This document shows positions 33,677 through 42,533 of a DNA stretch of 64,000 bases, one piece after another; positions within the stretch are counted from its first letter, which is position 1, and each line of letters begins with the position of its first letter. A model generated the notes under the pieces. That model saw nothing but the letters and a program-made list of their open reading frames with translations, made no database searches and was not told the origin of the DNA. The DNA is from Marinovum sp034669705 (GTDB taxonomy: Bacteria > Pseudomonadota > Alphaproteobacteria > Rhodobacterales > Rhodobacteraceae), in the NCBI RefSeq assembly GCF_034669705.1, contig NZ_JAXMOR010000023.1, positions 1 through 64,000 of the forward strand. Reading direction: 5' to 3'. Both the position numbers and the translations under genes were made by a program.

Positions 33677-34351
33677 ATGGACTATACCTTTCAGTACGGC
33701 CAGGTCTGGCCCTACCTTCCCTATCTCGTCAAAGGCGCCTGGCTGAGCCTGCAGATCGCCTTTCTCGCCTTCTGCGGCGGCATGCTGATCGGCACCGCCT
33801 GCGCCGCGGTCAAGACCTTCGGCGGCGGCTGGATGCGGCGCGGGGTGAACGCCTATGTGGTGTTCTTCGTCAACACGCCGCAGCTGGTGCAGATCTACTT
33901 TCTCTACTTCGCGCTGCCCGACATGGGCATCTATCTCAGCTCCTACATGGCGGTGCTGCTGGGCATGACGCTGAACGCCGGGGCCTATCTCACCGAGATC
34001 CAGCGCGCCGGTTTTGAAAGCCGCCGCCAAAGCGAGATGGAGGCCGCCGAGGTGCTGGGCTTTTCCCGCTGGCAGCAGATCCGCTACGTGATCCTGCCGC
34101 ATGTCGCCAAGGTGCTGTTTCCGCCGCTGTCGAACCACTACATCCTGATGACGCTGGGCACCTCGATGGCGGCGATCTTCGGGGTCGAGGAACTGACCGG
34201 CCGCGCCTTCAACATCAACAGCGAAACCTTCCGCTCGCTCGAGGTCTTCTCGATCGTGGCGGTGATCTACGTGGTGGTGACGCTGGTCGCCTCGGTGCTG
34301 CTGGCGCTGTTCGGCCGGATCGTCTTTCGCGCCAAGATGAGGGTGGTGTGA
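33677..34351 (+). CDS. Amino acid ABC importer permease 1 (HisQ/GlnP family)
   Basis: This 224-residue inner-membrane permease has five predicted helices, VFFVNTPQLVQIYFLYF (the conserved region after helix 2) and the EAA loop SEMEAAEVLGFSRWQQIRYV. It forms a heterodimer with the permease encoded immediately downstream; the stop and next start overlap as TGATG. It ends in FRAKMRVV. The start ATG follows the stem-loop by 17 bp. Confidence 0.92.
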   Translation: MDYTFQYGQVWPYLPYLVKGAWLSLQIAFLAFCGGMLIGTACAAVKTFGGGWMRRGVNAYVVFFVNTPQLVQIYFLYFALPDMGIYLSSYMAVLLGMTLNAGAYLTEIQRAGFESRRQSEMEAAEVLGFSRWQQIRYVILPHVAKVLFPPLSNHYILMTLGTSMAAIFGVEELTGRAFNINSETFRSLEVFSIVAVIYVVVTLVASVLLALFGRIVFRAKMRVV

Positions 34352-35037
34352 TGAGCGGTTTCCTCACCGAGCTGACCAGCCTGCTGACCCAGTACAACCT
34401 GATCTTCCTGCTCAAGGGCATGGCCACCACATTCGCGCTCTCGGCGCTGGGGTGCATCCTTGGCGGGCTGTTCGGCACCGCGCTGGCCGTCGCGCGGCTG
34501 ACCACCGGGCCGCTGACCCTGCCGCTTCGGGCGCTGGCGCTGGTGTTCACCGAGTTCTTTCGCCGGGTGCCGTTTCTGGTGACGCTGATGCTGTGCTTCT
34601 TCGTGTTCCAGTTCAGCGGGCTCGACGTGTCGACCTTTACCGTGGGCTGCGTCACCGTGGTGCTGATCGGCACCGCCTTTCTGGCCGAGATCGTGCGCGC
34701 CGGGCTGCAATCGGTGCACCCCAACCAGTGGCACGCGGCCGAGACGATGAACTTCACCCTGCTGCAGACCATCCGCTACGTGGTGCTGCCGCAGGCCTGG
34801 ACGGTGATCCTGCCGCCGGCCTTCGGCTTCTTCATCCTCTTCATCAAGGACAGCGCGCTGGCCTCGCAGATCGGCGTGGTCGAGCTGACCTATGTCGGCA
34901 AGGTCTTCAACAACCGGGGCTTTTCCGCCGGCCTGTCGTTCGGCGTGATCCTCGTGGCCTATTTCATGCTGTCCTACCCCCTGTCCCGCCTCGGCGCGAA
35001 ACTGGAGAAAAAACTTGCCTCATCTCGAACTCGATAA
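34351..35037 (+). CDS. Amino acid ABC importer permease 2 (HisM/GlnP family)
   Basis: This 228-residue inner-membrane permease has five helices, VFTEFFRRVPFLVTLML and the EAA loop NQWHAAETMNFTLLQTIRYV. The ATG at 34,351 shares its A with the upstream stop (TGATG). A GTG three bases earlier is possible but less likely. Unlike module A, which has one permease gene, this system has the usual two. The ATPase gene overlaps its end by 23 bp. Confidence 0.92.
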   Translation: MSGFLTELTSLLTQYNLIFLLKGMATTFALSALGCILGGLFGTALAVARLTTGPLTLPLRALALVFTEFFRRVPFLVTLMLCFFVFQFSGLDVSTFTVGCVTVVLIGTAFLAEIVRAGLQSVHPNQWHAAETMNFTLLQTIRYVVLPQAWTVILPPAFGFFILFIKDSALASQIGVVELTYVGKVFNNRGFSAGLSFGVILVAYFMLSYPLSRLGAKLEKKLASSRTR

Positions 35038-35752
35038 CATCAGCGCCGCCTATGGAAAGCTGCGGGTGCTCGACGGGATCGACATCTCGGTCGGCTCTGG
35101 CGAAACCGTCGGGCTGATCGGCCCTTCCGGCTCTGGCAAGAGCACCATCCTGCGGGTGCTGACCGGCCTGCTCAAGCCCGAAGCCGGCGCGGTGCGGGTC
35201 GGCGGCGAGGAGGTCAACTTCGACAGGCCCGCCGAGATCCGCCGGCTGCGCGACCGGGCGGCGATCGTGTTTCAGCAGTACAACCTGTTCCAGAACCTCA
35301 CCGTGCTGGAAAACGTGATGATCGCCCCCACCAAGGTGCGCGGCCGCAAGCCGCGCGAGGTGCGGCCCGAAGCCGAGCATCTCTTGGCCAAGGTCGGTCT
35401 GGCCGACAAGATGGACAGCTACCCCGACCAGCTCTCTGGCGGTCAGCAGCAGCGGGTGGCGATTGCCCGCGGGCTGTGCCTCAAGCCCGAGATCCTGCTG
35501 CTCGACGAGGTCACCGCCGCGCTTGACCCCGAACTGGTCAGCGAGGTGCTCGACACCATTCGCGGGCTGGCCGAGGACGGCATGACCATGCTGATCGTCA
35601 GCCACGAGATGGGGTTCATCCGCGAAATCAGTGCCCGGGTCGCCTTCATGGCCGAGGGCAAGGTGGTCGAGCTCGGCTCGCCCACGCAGATCTTTGACGC
35701 CCCCGAAAAGGAGAGAACCCGTGATTTCGTCGGAAAAATCCTGCGCCACTGA
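35015..35752 (+). CDS. Amino acid ABC importer ATPase (GlnQ/HisP family), TTG start
   Basis: This 245-residue ATPase has Walker A GPSGSGKST, signature LSGGQQQR, Walker B ILLLDEVTAALDPE and the switch His in VSHEM. Walker B has DEV where most relatives have DEP. The start is a TTG at 35,015 with GGAG 7 nt upstream (35004-35007), giving PHLELDNISAAYG; no ATG or GTG fits. It overlaps the permease gene by 23 bp and the next gene by 32 bp, so all five genes are one coupled operon. Confidence 0.9.
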   Translation: MPHLELDNISAAYGKLRVLDGIDISVGSGETVGLIGPSGSGKSTILRVLTGLLKPEAGAVRVGGEEVNFDRPAEIRRLRDRAAIVFQQYNLFQNLTVLENVMIAPTKVRGRKPREVRPEAEHLLAKVGLADKMDSYPDQLSGGQQQRVAIARGLCLKPEILLLDEVTAALDPELVSEVLDTIRGLAEDGMTMLIVSHEMGFIREISARVAFMAEGKVVELGSPTQIFDAPEKERTRDFVGKILRH

Positions 35753-36668
35753 GGCGCTGCCGCATCTGCCCGGGGCCGATCTTCTGGTCGGCGCGGTCGA
35801 TGGCCATGTGCACGCCTGCCCGCATATCAACCACCGCTCGCTCGATGTCTTCGAGGCCACCCGGATGGCCGCCGCCGCCGGCATGCGCGCCATCGGGCTG
35901 ATGGACAACTTCGCCAATACCTCCGGCCTCGCGGCGCTGGCCAACCGGCAGCTGGGGCACCTCGGGGTCGAGGTCTTTGGCGGGCTGATCATGGAGCCGC
36001 CGGCCGGCGGGATCAGCGCCGAGGCGGTGCGCATCGCGCTGAAACTGGGCTATGGCGCGCCGGGCGACGGGGCGCGCTTTGTCTCGCTGCCGACCCATCA
36101 CACCCGCCACGTGGCGCTGCTGGAACAGCGCGCCGAGGATCACCTCGCGCGCTGCCTTGCGATCCCCGAGAGCGGACCGCTGCCCGATCCGCTGCCCGAG
36201 ATCTTCGATCTGGTGGCCGAGGCCGACGTGGTGCTGAACACCGGTCACCTGTCGGGGCCGGAGGCGCTGCGCACGGTCGAGGCGGCCCGCGCCCGCGGGG
36301 TGGCGCGCCTCCTCGTGCCCGCCAGCCATTATGACGCCGAGACCGTGGCGGCGCTGGCCGGTCTGGGCGCGCATGTCGAGTTCTCGTTCTTCTTTGCCAG
36401 CCATGCCACCCAGACCGGGCTGACCCATGTGGACGCCGCCCGCAACACCGTCCCCCCGGTCAGCGCGCCGGAGATGGTGGCGCTGATCCAGGCCGCGCCG
36501 CCCGACAAGGTGGTGCTTTCGGGCGATTGCGGCGTCTTCCTGCTGCCGCCGCCGGTCGAGGGGCTGCGCGAGTTCCTGCTGCTGCTGGAAAGCTGCGGGA
36601 TTGGCCGCGCGGACCTGCGCCGCATGACCGGCCAGACCCCGGCTGCGCTGTTCCGGGTCGGGGGCTAA
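35721..36668 (+). CDS. DUF6282-family putative amidohydrolase, GTG start
   Basis: This 315-residue protein has VDGHVHACPH near residue 30, which looks like an amidohydrolase HxH metal pair, then later histidines in LPTHHTRH, LNTGHLSG and ASHYDAE, and an acid in LSGDCGV. The order matches a TIM-barrel metal hydrolase, and the sequence fits the DUF6282 family, whose members have no established reaction. The GTG at 35,721 has AGGAG 7 nt upstream and lies 32 bp inside the ATPase gene. Its position at the end of the importer operon suggests it acts on the imported compound. Confidence 0.8.
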   Translation: MISSEKSCATEALPHLPGADLLVGAVDGHVHACPHINHRSLDVFEATRMAAAAGMRAIGLMDNFANTSGLAALANRQLGHLGVEVFGGLIMEPPAGGISAEAVRIALKLGYGAPGDGARFVSLPTHHTRHVALLEQRAEDHLARCLAIPESGPLPDPLPEIFDLVAEADVVLNTGHLSGPEALRTVEAARARGVARLLVPASHYDAETVAALAGLGAHVEFSFFFASHATQTGLTHVDAARNTVPPVSAPEMVALIQAAPPDKVVLSGDCGVFLLPPPVEGLREFLLLLESCGIGRADLRRMTGQTPAALFRVGG

Positions 36669-36675
36669 CCGGCGC

Positions 36676-38193
36676 TCAGGGCGCCGCGTTCTCGGGCATC
36701 GGCACCTCGCGCAGGCGCAGCGAGATCAGGCAGGCCAGCGCCGCAAGGCCCGCCGCGATCCAGAACACCGGGTGCAGCGCGTCGGAAAAGCCGGTGTAGA
36801 CCGCGCTCTGCGCCGCGGCCGGCATCTGCGACACCATCTCGGCGCTGATCGATCCGATCCCGGTGCCGGCGCCCGCCGCCAGGTCACCGCCCAGGTTGCG
36901 TGCGAGGTTGGTGCTGAACAGCGCGCCGAAGGCCGCCGTGCCGACCGAGCCGCCGATCAGCCGGAACATGTTGGCGCTGGCGGTGCCGACGCCCAGCATC
37001 TCGCGCGGGACCGCGTTCTGAATCGCGGCGATGCCGATCGAGAACACCGGCCCCAGCCCGAGCCCGACCAGCACCATCGACAGGGTGACCTGCCACAGCG
37101 ACGAGCCCGGCGCGAGGGTCGAGAGCGACAGCATCGCCAGCGCCAGCAGCGCGGTCGAGACCACCGGCATCCAGCGGTAGCGTCCGGTGCGGCTCATCAC
37201 CCGGCCGGCCAGGGCCGACGAGGCGATCAGCCCGGCCATCATCGGCGTCAGGAACAGGCCCGAGACGGCGGGCGAGACACCCTGCACCACCTGCAGGTAG
37301 AGCGGCAGGAAGGTGATCGTGCCGAACATCGCCACGCCGACCATGAAGCCCACCGAATTGACCACCAGAAAGGTGTTGTTGCGAAACAGGCTGAGCGGCA
37401 GGATCGGCTCTTCGGCGCGGCGCTCGACCGCGATGAACCCGGCCAGCGCCGCCAGCCCCAGCCCGGCCAGCCCGATCAGCTCGAGGCTGCCCCAGGGCAG
37501 CACCGCGCCGCCGAGGTTCGACACCAGCACCGCGACCGAGAGCAGCGTCGCCAGCAAAAAGGCCCCGGCCATGTCGAGCTTGACCGCGCTGTCGCGTTTG
37601 ACGTTGGGCAGCGCCGCATGCAGCACCGCCAGCGCCAGCAGGCCGACCGGGAAGTTGGCAAAGAAGATCCAGTGCCAGCTCAGCGCCTCGACGAGGAAGC
37701 CGCCGATCAGCGGGCCGATCACCGTCGAGACGCCAAAGACCGCGCCCAGAAGCCCCTGCGCCTGACCGCGCTGGCGCGCCGGCAGCACGTCGGCCACGAT
37801 CGCCATCGCCACCACGATCAACCCGCCGCCGCCCAGCCCCTGTATCGCGCGCCCGGCAATCAGCACGCCCATCGACTGCGCCAGCCCGGCCAGCGTCGCG
37901 CCGGCGAGAAACACGAAGATGCCAAGCTGCACCACCACCTTGCGGCCAAAGAGATCGCCCAGCTTGCCCGCCACCGGTGCGCCGATGGTCGAGGCCAGCA
38001 AATAGGCGGTGATCACCCAGGTCATGTGCTCCATGCCGCCCAGATCGGCCACCATGATCGGCATGGCGGTGGTGACGATGGTCTGGCCCAGCGAGGCAAA
38101 GAGCAGCGTCGCCGCCACCGCCGCAAGGGCGATCCGGGTCTGCGCGGGGGTCTGGCCGGCCGCGGTCGGGTTTTGCGTTGTCTCGGTGTTCAT
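36676..38193 (-). CDS. MFS drug:proton antiporter, DHA2 (14-helix) family
   Basis: This 505-residue inner-membrane protein has 14 predicted helices. Its first motif is IVTTAMPIMVADLGG, motif A is GKLGDLFGRKVV, and motif C is the Gly/Pro-rich GVSTVIGPLIGGFLVE. The family exports cationic drugs, dyes or toxic metabolites in exchange for protons. The ATG at 38,193 begins MNTETTQNP. A longer frame upstream passes through the operator region and is not credible. The MarR-like regulator is divergent, which is the common arrangement for inducible efflux. It ends 7 bp from the convergent DUF6282 gene. Confidence 0.92.
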   Translation of the reverse strand: MNTETTQNPTAAGQTPAQTRIALAAVAATLLFASLGQTIVTTAMPIMVADLGGMEHMTWVITAYLLASTIGAPVAGKLGDLFGRKVVVQLGIFVFLAGATLAGLAQSMGVLIAGRAIQGLGGGGLIVVAMAIVADVLPARQRGQAQGLLGAVFGVSTVIGPLIGGFLVEALSWHWIFFANFPVGLLALAVLHAALPNVKRDSAVKLDMAGAFLLATLLSVAVLVSNLGGAVLPWGSLELIGLAGLGLAALAGFIAVERRAEEPILPLSLFRNNTFLVVNSVGFMVGVAMFGTITFLPLYLQVVQGVSPAVSGLFLTPMMAGLIASSALAGRVMSRTGRYRWMPVVSTALLALAMLSLSTLAPGSSLWQVTLSMVLVGLGLGPVFSIGIAAIQNAVPREMLGVGTASANMFRLIGGSVGTAAFGALFSTNLARNLGGDLAAGAGTGIGSISAEMVSQMPAAAQSAVYTGFSDALHPVFWIAAGLAALACLISLRLREVPMPENAAP

Positions 38194-38248
38194 GGCACAT
38201 CTCCGGGGGCCGCGGGCGCAAGCCCCCCGGCCGATGACTCGTTGCTGA

Positions 38249-38280
38249 TTGCATATATGTGCCATGTGCATATATATGTC
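38249..38280. promoter_or_regulatory. Putative MarR operator between exporter and regulator
   Basis: TGCATATATG (38250-38259) is followed by TGCATATATATG (38267-38278), two AT-rich, nearly self-complementary elements within the 114-bp divergent spacer. MarR proteins commonly bind such symmetrical sites over the -10/-35 region. Confidence 0.55.
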
Positions 38281-38307
38281 AACAGCATGTAATTTGAGGG
38301 AGAGCCC

Positions 38308-38904
38308 GTGCCCGACCGTGATGACGACCTGAAACGACTGCTGGCGCAGGCCGGGATCGACGCCGATCTCAGCCAGCCGGCGCTTGAGTTGGATGCGATC
38401 ATGCAGCATTGGCGCCGCCGGGTGGTGAAGCGCGAGCTGGGCCAGCGGGCGCTGGCCGACCTCGGGCTCGAACTCGACCTGCCGCTGCTTGACGTGTTGA
38501 TGGTGGTCTGGGCCCCGACCAGCGATTTCGACGACACCGACGCGGGCGAGGTCATGGTCTCGACCGTCGCCACGCGGCTCGGGATCGATCCGTCGCGCGC
38601 CAGCCGGCTGACTTCGGAGCTGATCCGCCTCGGGCTGGTCCGCCGCGCCGTCAGCCAGGAGGACGCGCGGCGCGCCAAGCTCGAGCTGACCGAGGCGGGC
38701 GGGTGCATCGTTCAGGCGGTCCGGCGCTACAAGTTCCTGATCCTCGGCAATTTCCTCGCCGGCTGGACCGAAGCCGAGCTGGCCACCTTCATCCCGCTGC
38801 TGGAACGGTTCTCGGCCTGGTCAGAGGCCTCCGAGGACCCCAGCGGCCAGATCGCCGCCGAGATCGACCGGCTGCGCAAGAGCCTGTCGCAACCCGAGGA
38901 CTGA
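38308..38904 (+). CDS. MarR-family-like winged-helix regulator
   Basis: This 198-residue protein has a central winged-helix region (VMVSTVATRLGIDPSRASRLTSELIRLGLV, seen as LGIDPSRASRLTSELIRLG) and the wing with QEDARRAKLELTEAG, typical of MarR repressors. The helices on either side should form the dimer interface. The start is a GTG at 38,308 preceded by GAGGGAGAG. It probably represses the divergent DHA2 exporter and is released by the exporter's substrate. Confidence 0.85.
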   Translation: MPDRDDDLKRLLAQAGIDADLSQPALELDAIMQHWRRRVVKRELGQRALADLGLELDLPLLDVLMVVWAPTSDFDDTDAGEVMVSTVATRLGIDPSRASRLTSELIRLGLVRRAVSQEDARRAKLELTEAGGCIVQAVRRYKFLILGNFLAGWTEAELATFIPLLERFSAWSEASEDPSGQIAAEIDRLRKSLSQPED

Positions 38905-38965
38905 CCGCAGCCCCGGGGGTGCGCAGCGTTGAGCGCGACGCTGATCCGGGGTCGTGCCGTCTGCG

Positions 38966-38992
38966 GGGCGGGCGACCGCAGGCCGCCCGCCC
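38966..38992. terminator. Bidirectional terminator hairpin between convergent genes
   Basis: GGGCGGGC (38966-38973) pairs perfectly with GCCCGCCC (38985-38992) around an 11-nt loop, in the gap between the MarR-like gene and the allophanate hydrolase gene. No T-run follows on either strand. Confidence 0.5.
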
Positions 38993-39000
38993 TGTGGGCG

Positions 39001-40794
39001 CTATGCCACGCTGGCCGCCTCGGGGGCGGCGAGATAGCCGCGCCAGCCGCCGAACTCGCTGATCTCGGTCGCGCCGCCGAGGCCCGCCGCCTCGACCAGA
39101 AAGCCATGCACGCGGGTGCCGGTTTCCAGCTCGACGGTGCCGATCGACAGCGGCTGCGGGATGCCGGCGAGAAAGCTGCCGAGCGCGGTCTTCGGCAGGC
39201 TCCAGACCTCGACCTCGATCGCCGCCCCCGCCTCGCGCCGCAACAGGCCCGGCCGCGCCGGCGGCCCGCCGGCCAGCGCATAAAGCCCATAGCGCGGCGC
39301 GGTGCGCGTCGCCTCAAGCAGCCGACCACCGCGCGACGTCAGCTCGCCATTGAGCGGCAGCCCGGACATATGCGCGCCGCAGACCGCCAGCGCGATCTCG
39401 TCGTCCTTGACGGGTTGGTTCTCGTCCTCGCGCAGCGGCACCGGCCGCACCGCCGCGCCCTCCGCCTCGAAAAGCCGCGCCATCGCGGCGACCAGCCCGT
39501 CGGCGCCAGACCGCCCCAGCAGCGTCACCGACCCCGGCCGGCCGTCGCTGCGGGCCTCGGTCGGCACCGCCAGACCGCACATGTCGAGCAGGTTGACGAA
39601 ATTGGTATAGGTCCCGAGGTTCGAATTCGGGGTGACCGGATCGGCCTCGAGATCGGCCAGCGTGTAGAAGGTCGGAATCGTCGGCACGCAGAGCAGGTCG
39701 AGCCCCGCCATCGCATCCTTGGCCAGCCGCTCCAGCTCTTTCAGCCGGTAGATGCCGCGAAAGGCATCCGCCGCCGAGAGCCCGCGCGCCGCGCCGATGA
39801 TTTGCGCCGTGGTCGGATGCAGCGCCTCTGGCTGGCGCTGCATCAATCCCTCGACCACGGTATAGCGTTCCGCCACCCAGGCGCCCTCGTAGAGCATTTC
39901 GGCCACGTCATTGAACGGCGTCATGTCGATCTCGGTCAGGGTCGCGCCGCCGGCCTCGAGCCGCGCCAGCGCCGCGTCGAACATCGCCGCCTGCGCCCGG
40001 TCGCCGAAGAACTGCCGCGTGGCGGGGGACGGAACGCCGATCCGCAGCCCGGCGGGTGGTGGTGTCAGCGGCGCGGGCGCGATCGTGCGGGAATAGGCGT
40101 CGGCGGGATCGAAGGCGCAGGCGGTCTCGAACACCGCGTAGGCCTCGGTCACCGAGGCCGCGAAGATCGAGATCGTGTCCAGCGTGCGGCAGGCCGGCAC
40201 CACGCCAGAGGCCGAGAGCGCCCCCAGCGAGGGCTTCAGCCCGACGATATTGTTGAGCGCGGCGGGCACCCGGCCAGAGCCTGCGGTGTCGGTGCCGAGC
40301 GAGAAGCTGACGAGGCCGTGACCCACCGCCACCGCCGAGCCGCTGGACGACCCGCCCGGCACCAGCGCCGGATCGATCGCGTTGCGCGGCACCCCATAGG
40401 GCGAGCGCACGCCCACCAGCCCGGTGGCGAACTGGTCGAGGTTGGTCTTGCCGATCAGCAGCGCCCCGGCGGCGCGCAGGCGGCCCACGACAAAGGCATC
40501 CTCCTCTGCCGTGTAGGCAAAGGCCGGGCAGGCCGCGGTCGTCGGCAGGCCTGCCACGTCGATGTTGTCCTTCACCACGAAGGGCACACCCCAGAGCGGC
40601 GTCGCGGCACTTTTGACCGGCAGGGCCGCCGCCTCGGCCTGCACCTCGGCCGTGTCGCGCAGATGCAGAAAGAGCGCCGGGTCGTCCACGGCGGCGATGC
40701 GGCGATAGACCTCGGCGATCAGCTCGGCCGGGGTCAGCCCCTCGGCATAGGCGTCCTGCAGCGCAGGCAGCGTCATCGGCAGATGTGTCAACAT
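39001..40794 (-). CDS. atzF: Allophanate hydrolase
   Basis: This 597-residue protein consists of an N-terminal amidase-signature domain (1 to about 450) and the C-terminal domain typical of allophanate hydrolase. The catalytic triad is Lys 75 (VVKDNIDVAG), Ser 149 (PGGSSSGSA) and Ser 173 (GTDTAGSGR); the Lys-to-cis-Ser spacing of 74 equals that of AtzF. The reaction is allophanate to ammonia and CO2 (via N-carboxycarbamate). No urea carboxylase gene is in the window, so allophanate here must come from another route such as biuret or a carboxylated ureide. AAGGAG lies 5 nt before the ATG. It is last in a peptide-type importer operon, 111 bp after the ATPase gene. Confidence 0.92.
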   Translation of the reverse strand: MLTHLPMTLPALQDAYAEGLTPAELIAEVYRRIAAVDDPALFLHLRDTAEVQAEAAALPVKSAATPLWGVPFVVKDNIDVAGLPTTAACPAFAYTAEEDAFVVGRLRAAGALLIGKTNLDQFATGLVGVRSPYGVPRNAIDPALVPGGSSSGSAVAVGHGLVSFSLGTDTAGSGRVPAALNNIVGLKPSLGALSASGVVPACRTLDTISIFAASVTEAYAVFETACAFDPADAYSRTIAPAPLTPPPAGLRIGVPSPATRQFFGDRAQAAMFDAALARLEAGGATLTEIDMTPFNDVAEMLYEGAWVAERYTVVEGLMQRQPEALHPTTAQIIGAARGLSAADAFRGIYRLKELERLAKDAMAGLDLLCVPTIPTFYTLADLEADPVTPNSNLGTYTNFVNLLDMCGLAVPTEARSDGRPGSVTLLGRSGADGLVAAMARLFEAEGAAVRPVPLREDENQPVKDDEIALAVCGAHMSGLPLNGELTSRGGRLLEATRTAPRYGLYALAGGPPARPGLLRREAGAAIEVEVWSLPKTALGSFLAGIPQPLSIGTVELETGTRVHGFLVEAAGLGGATEISEFGGWRGYLAAPEAASVA

Positions 40795-40905
40795 GGGGTC
40801 TCCTTCAGAAGGGCAGGCAAATGGGGCCGGCGACGTGACGCCGGCGATATGGGAGGGAGGGCGGCAGCAAAGTGGACTGGCGCCGGGGGTCAGGCGGCAT
40901 GGAGG

Positions 40906-42531
40906 TCAGGCAGCCTGGGCCGGGGGCTGTGGCGCGGCGGCAACCAGCGCGCGGGTATAGGCGTGGTCCGGCGCGGTCATGATCCGCGCCGCCGGGCCGC
41001 GCTCGATGATCTCGCCGCTCTTCATCACCAGCACCTCGTCGCAGAGCAGCCGGACGACGTTGAGATCGTGGCTGACAAAGAGATAGGACATGCCGAGCCG
41101 CGCCCGCAGGTCGACCAGCAGGTTGAGCACGATGGCCTGGATCGAGACGTCGAGCGCCGCGGTGGGCTCATCGAGGATCAGCAGCTTCGGCTCCAGCGCA
41201 ATCGCCCGCGCGATGCCGACGCGCGCCTTCTGTCCACCCGAGAGCTGATGCGGAAAGCGGCTGAGCAGCGGCTGCGGCAGGCCCACCAGTTCGGCCAGCT
41301 CGGCGACACGGGCCGCCGCCTTGGCGCCACGCATCCCGGCGATGCGCTTGAGCGGCTCGGCGATGGCGTCACCGGCGGTGCCGCGCGGATTGAGACTGTC
41401 GGTGGCGTCCTGAAACACCATCTGGATATCGCGCCTCGCGGCATGGCTGGCAAAGCGCGCCGCCGGCGTGGCCGCAATGTCCTGACCGTCGAACAGGATG
41501 TTGCCGCTCGTGGGGTCCTGCAGGCGCACGATCATCTCCGAGGTGGTCGACTTGCCGCTGCCCGACTCGCCCACCAGCCCCAGCGACTGCCCGGCCTTGA
41601 TCTCGAAGGAGATGCCCTTGACCGCCTGCACCGGCCCGGCCTTGCCCGGGTAGGTCTTGACCAGATCGACCACCTCCAGCACCGGGCGCGAATGGACCTG
41701 ATGGTGCGGCTCCGCGGTGCGGACCTCTGGCGGCAGCAGCCCGCGGATCGTCGCGCCGATGCGCGGCGTGGCGTCGACCAGCCGGCGGGTATAGGCGTGC
41801 TGCGGATCGGTGAAGAGCCGCGCCGGATCGCCCGCCTCGACGATCAGACCGTCCTTCATCACCACGATCCGGTCGCAATATTGCGATGCGAGGCCAAGGT
41901 CATGGGTGATCAGCATCAGGCTCATCTCGCGCGCCCGGGTCAGGTCGCGCACCAAGTCCATCACTGCCTTCTGGGTGGTGATGTCGAGCCCGGTGGTCGG
42001 CTCGTCGGCGATCAGCAGCTGCGGGTCGCAGGCCAGCGCGATGGCGATGACGATGCGCTGGCACATGCCGCCCGACAGCTCGAACGGATAGGCGTGATAG
42101 CGCGCGGCGGCGTCGTTGATCCGCACCGCCTCGAGCGCGGCGATGGCCTTGGGCCTGGCATCGCGGCGTGTGGCCCGGCCATGGCGGATCAGCACGTCCT
42201 CAAGCTGGTGCCCGACGCGGCGGATCGGGTTCAGCGCGGCGCGGGGGTTCTGAAAGATCATCGAGATCTCGCTGCCGCGAATGTCGCGCATCTGCCGCTC
42301 CGAGGCGTGGCGCAGGTCCTGACCGGAATAGCGGACCTCGCCGGTGCGGATCTCGCCGCCGGCATCGAGGATGCGCATCAGCGCGTAGGAGGTCACCGAC
42401 TTGCCAGAGCCGCTCTCTCCGACGATGCCCAGGGTCTCGCCCCTGGCCACGTCGAAGGAGATGCCGCGCACCGCGCTGACCTCGCCCTTGCGGGTCTGGA
42501 AGGCGACCGAGAGGTCCTTGATCGACAGCAT
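40906..42531 (-). CDS. Peptide-type ABC importer double ATPase (fused DppD-DppF)
   Basis: This 541-residue protein holds two complete ATPase units. The first has Walker A GESGSGKS at 38-45, signature LSGGMCQR near 152-159 and Walker B LLIADEPTTGLD. The second has Walker A at 321-328, signature LSGGQKAR and Walker B LLILDEPTAALD. The C-terminal Cys-rich extensions of separate DppD/DppF proteins are missing. This fused form is typical of GsiA/YejF-type importers. The ATG at 42,531 lies 2 bp after the permease stop, and longer upstream frames fall within that gene. Confidence 0.93.
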   Translation of the reverse strand: MLSIKDLSVAFQTRKGEVSAVRGISFDVARGETLGIVGESGSGKSVTSYALMRILDAGGEIRTGEVRYSGQDLRHASERQMRDIRGSEISMIFQNPRAALNPIRRVGHQLEDVLIRHGRATRRDARPKAIAALEAVRINDAAARYHAYPFELSGGMCQRIVIAIALACDPQLLIADEPTTGLDITTQKAVMDLVRDLTRAREMSLMLITHDLGLASQYCDRIVVMKDGLIVEAGDPARLFTDPQHAYTRRLVDATPRIGATIRGLLPPEVRTAEPHHQVHSRPVLEVVDLVKTYPGKAGPVQAVKGISFEIKAGQSLGLVGESGSGKSTTSEMIVRLQDPTSGNILFDGQDIAATPAARFASHAARRDIQMVFQDATDSLNPRGTAGDAIAEPLKRIAGMRGAKAAARVAELAELVGLPQPLLSRFPHQLSGGQKARVGIARAIALEPKLLILDEPTAALDVSIQAIVLNLLVDLRARLGMSYLFVSHDLNVVRLLCDEVLVMKSGEIIERGPAARIMTAPDHAYTRALVAAAPQPPAQAA

Positions 42532-42533
42532 GT

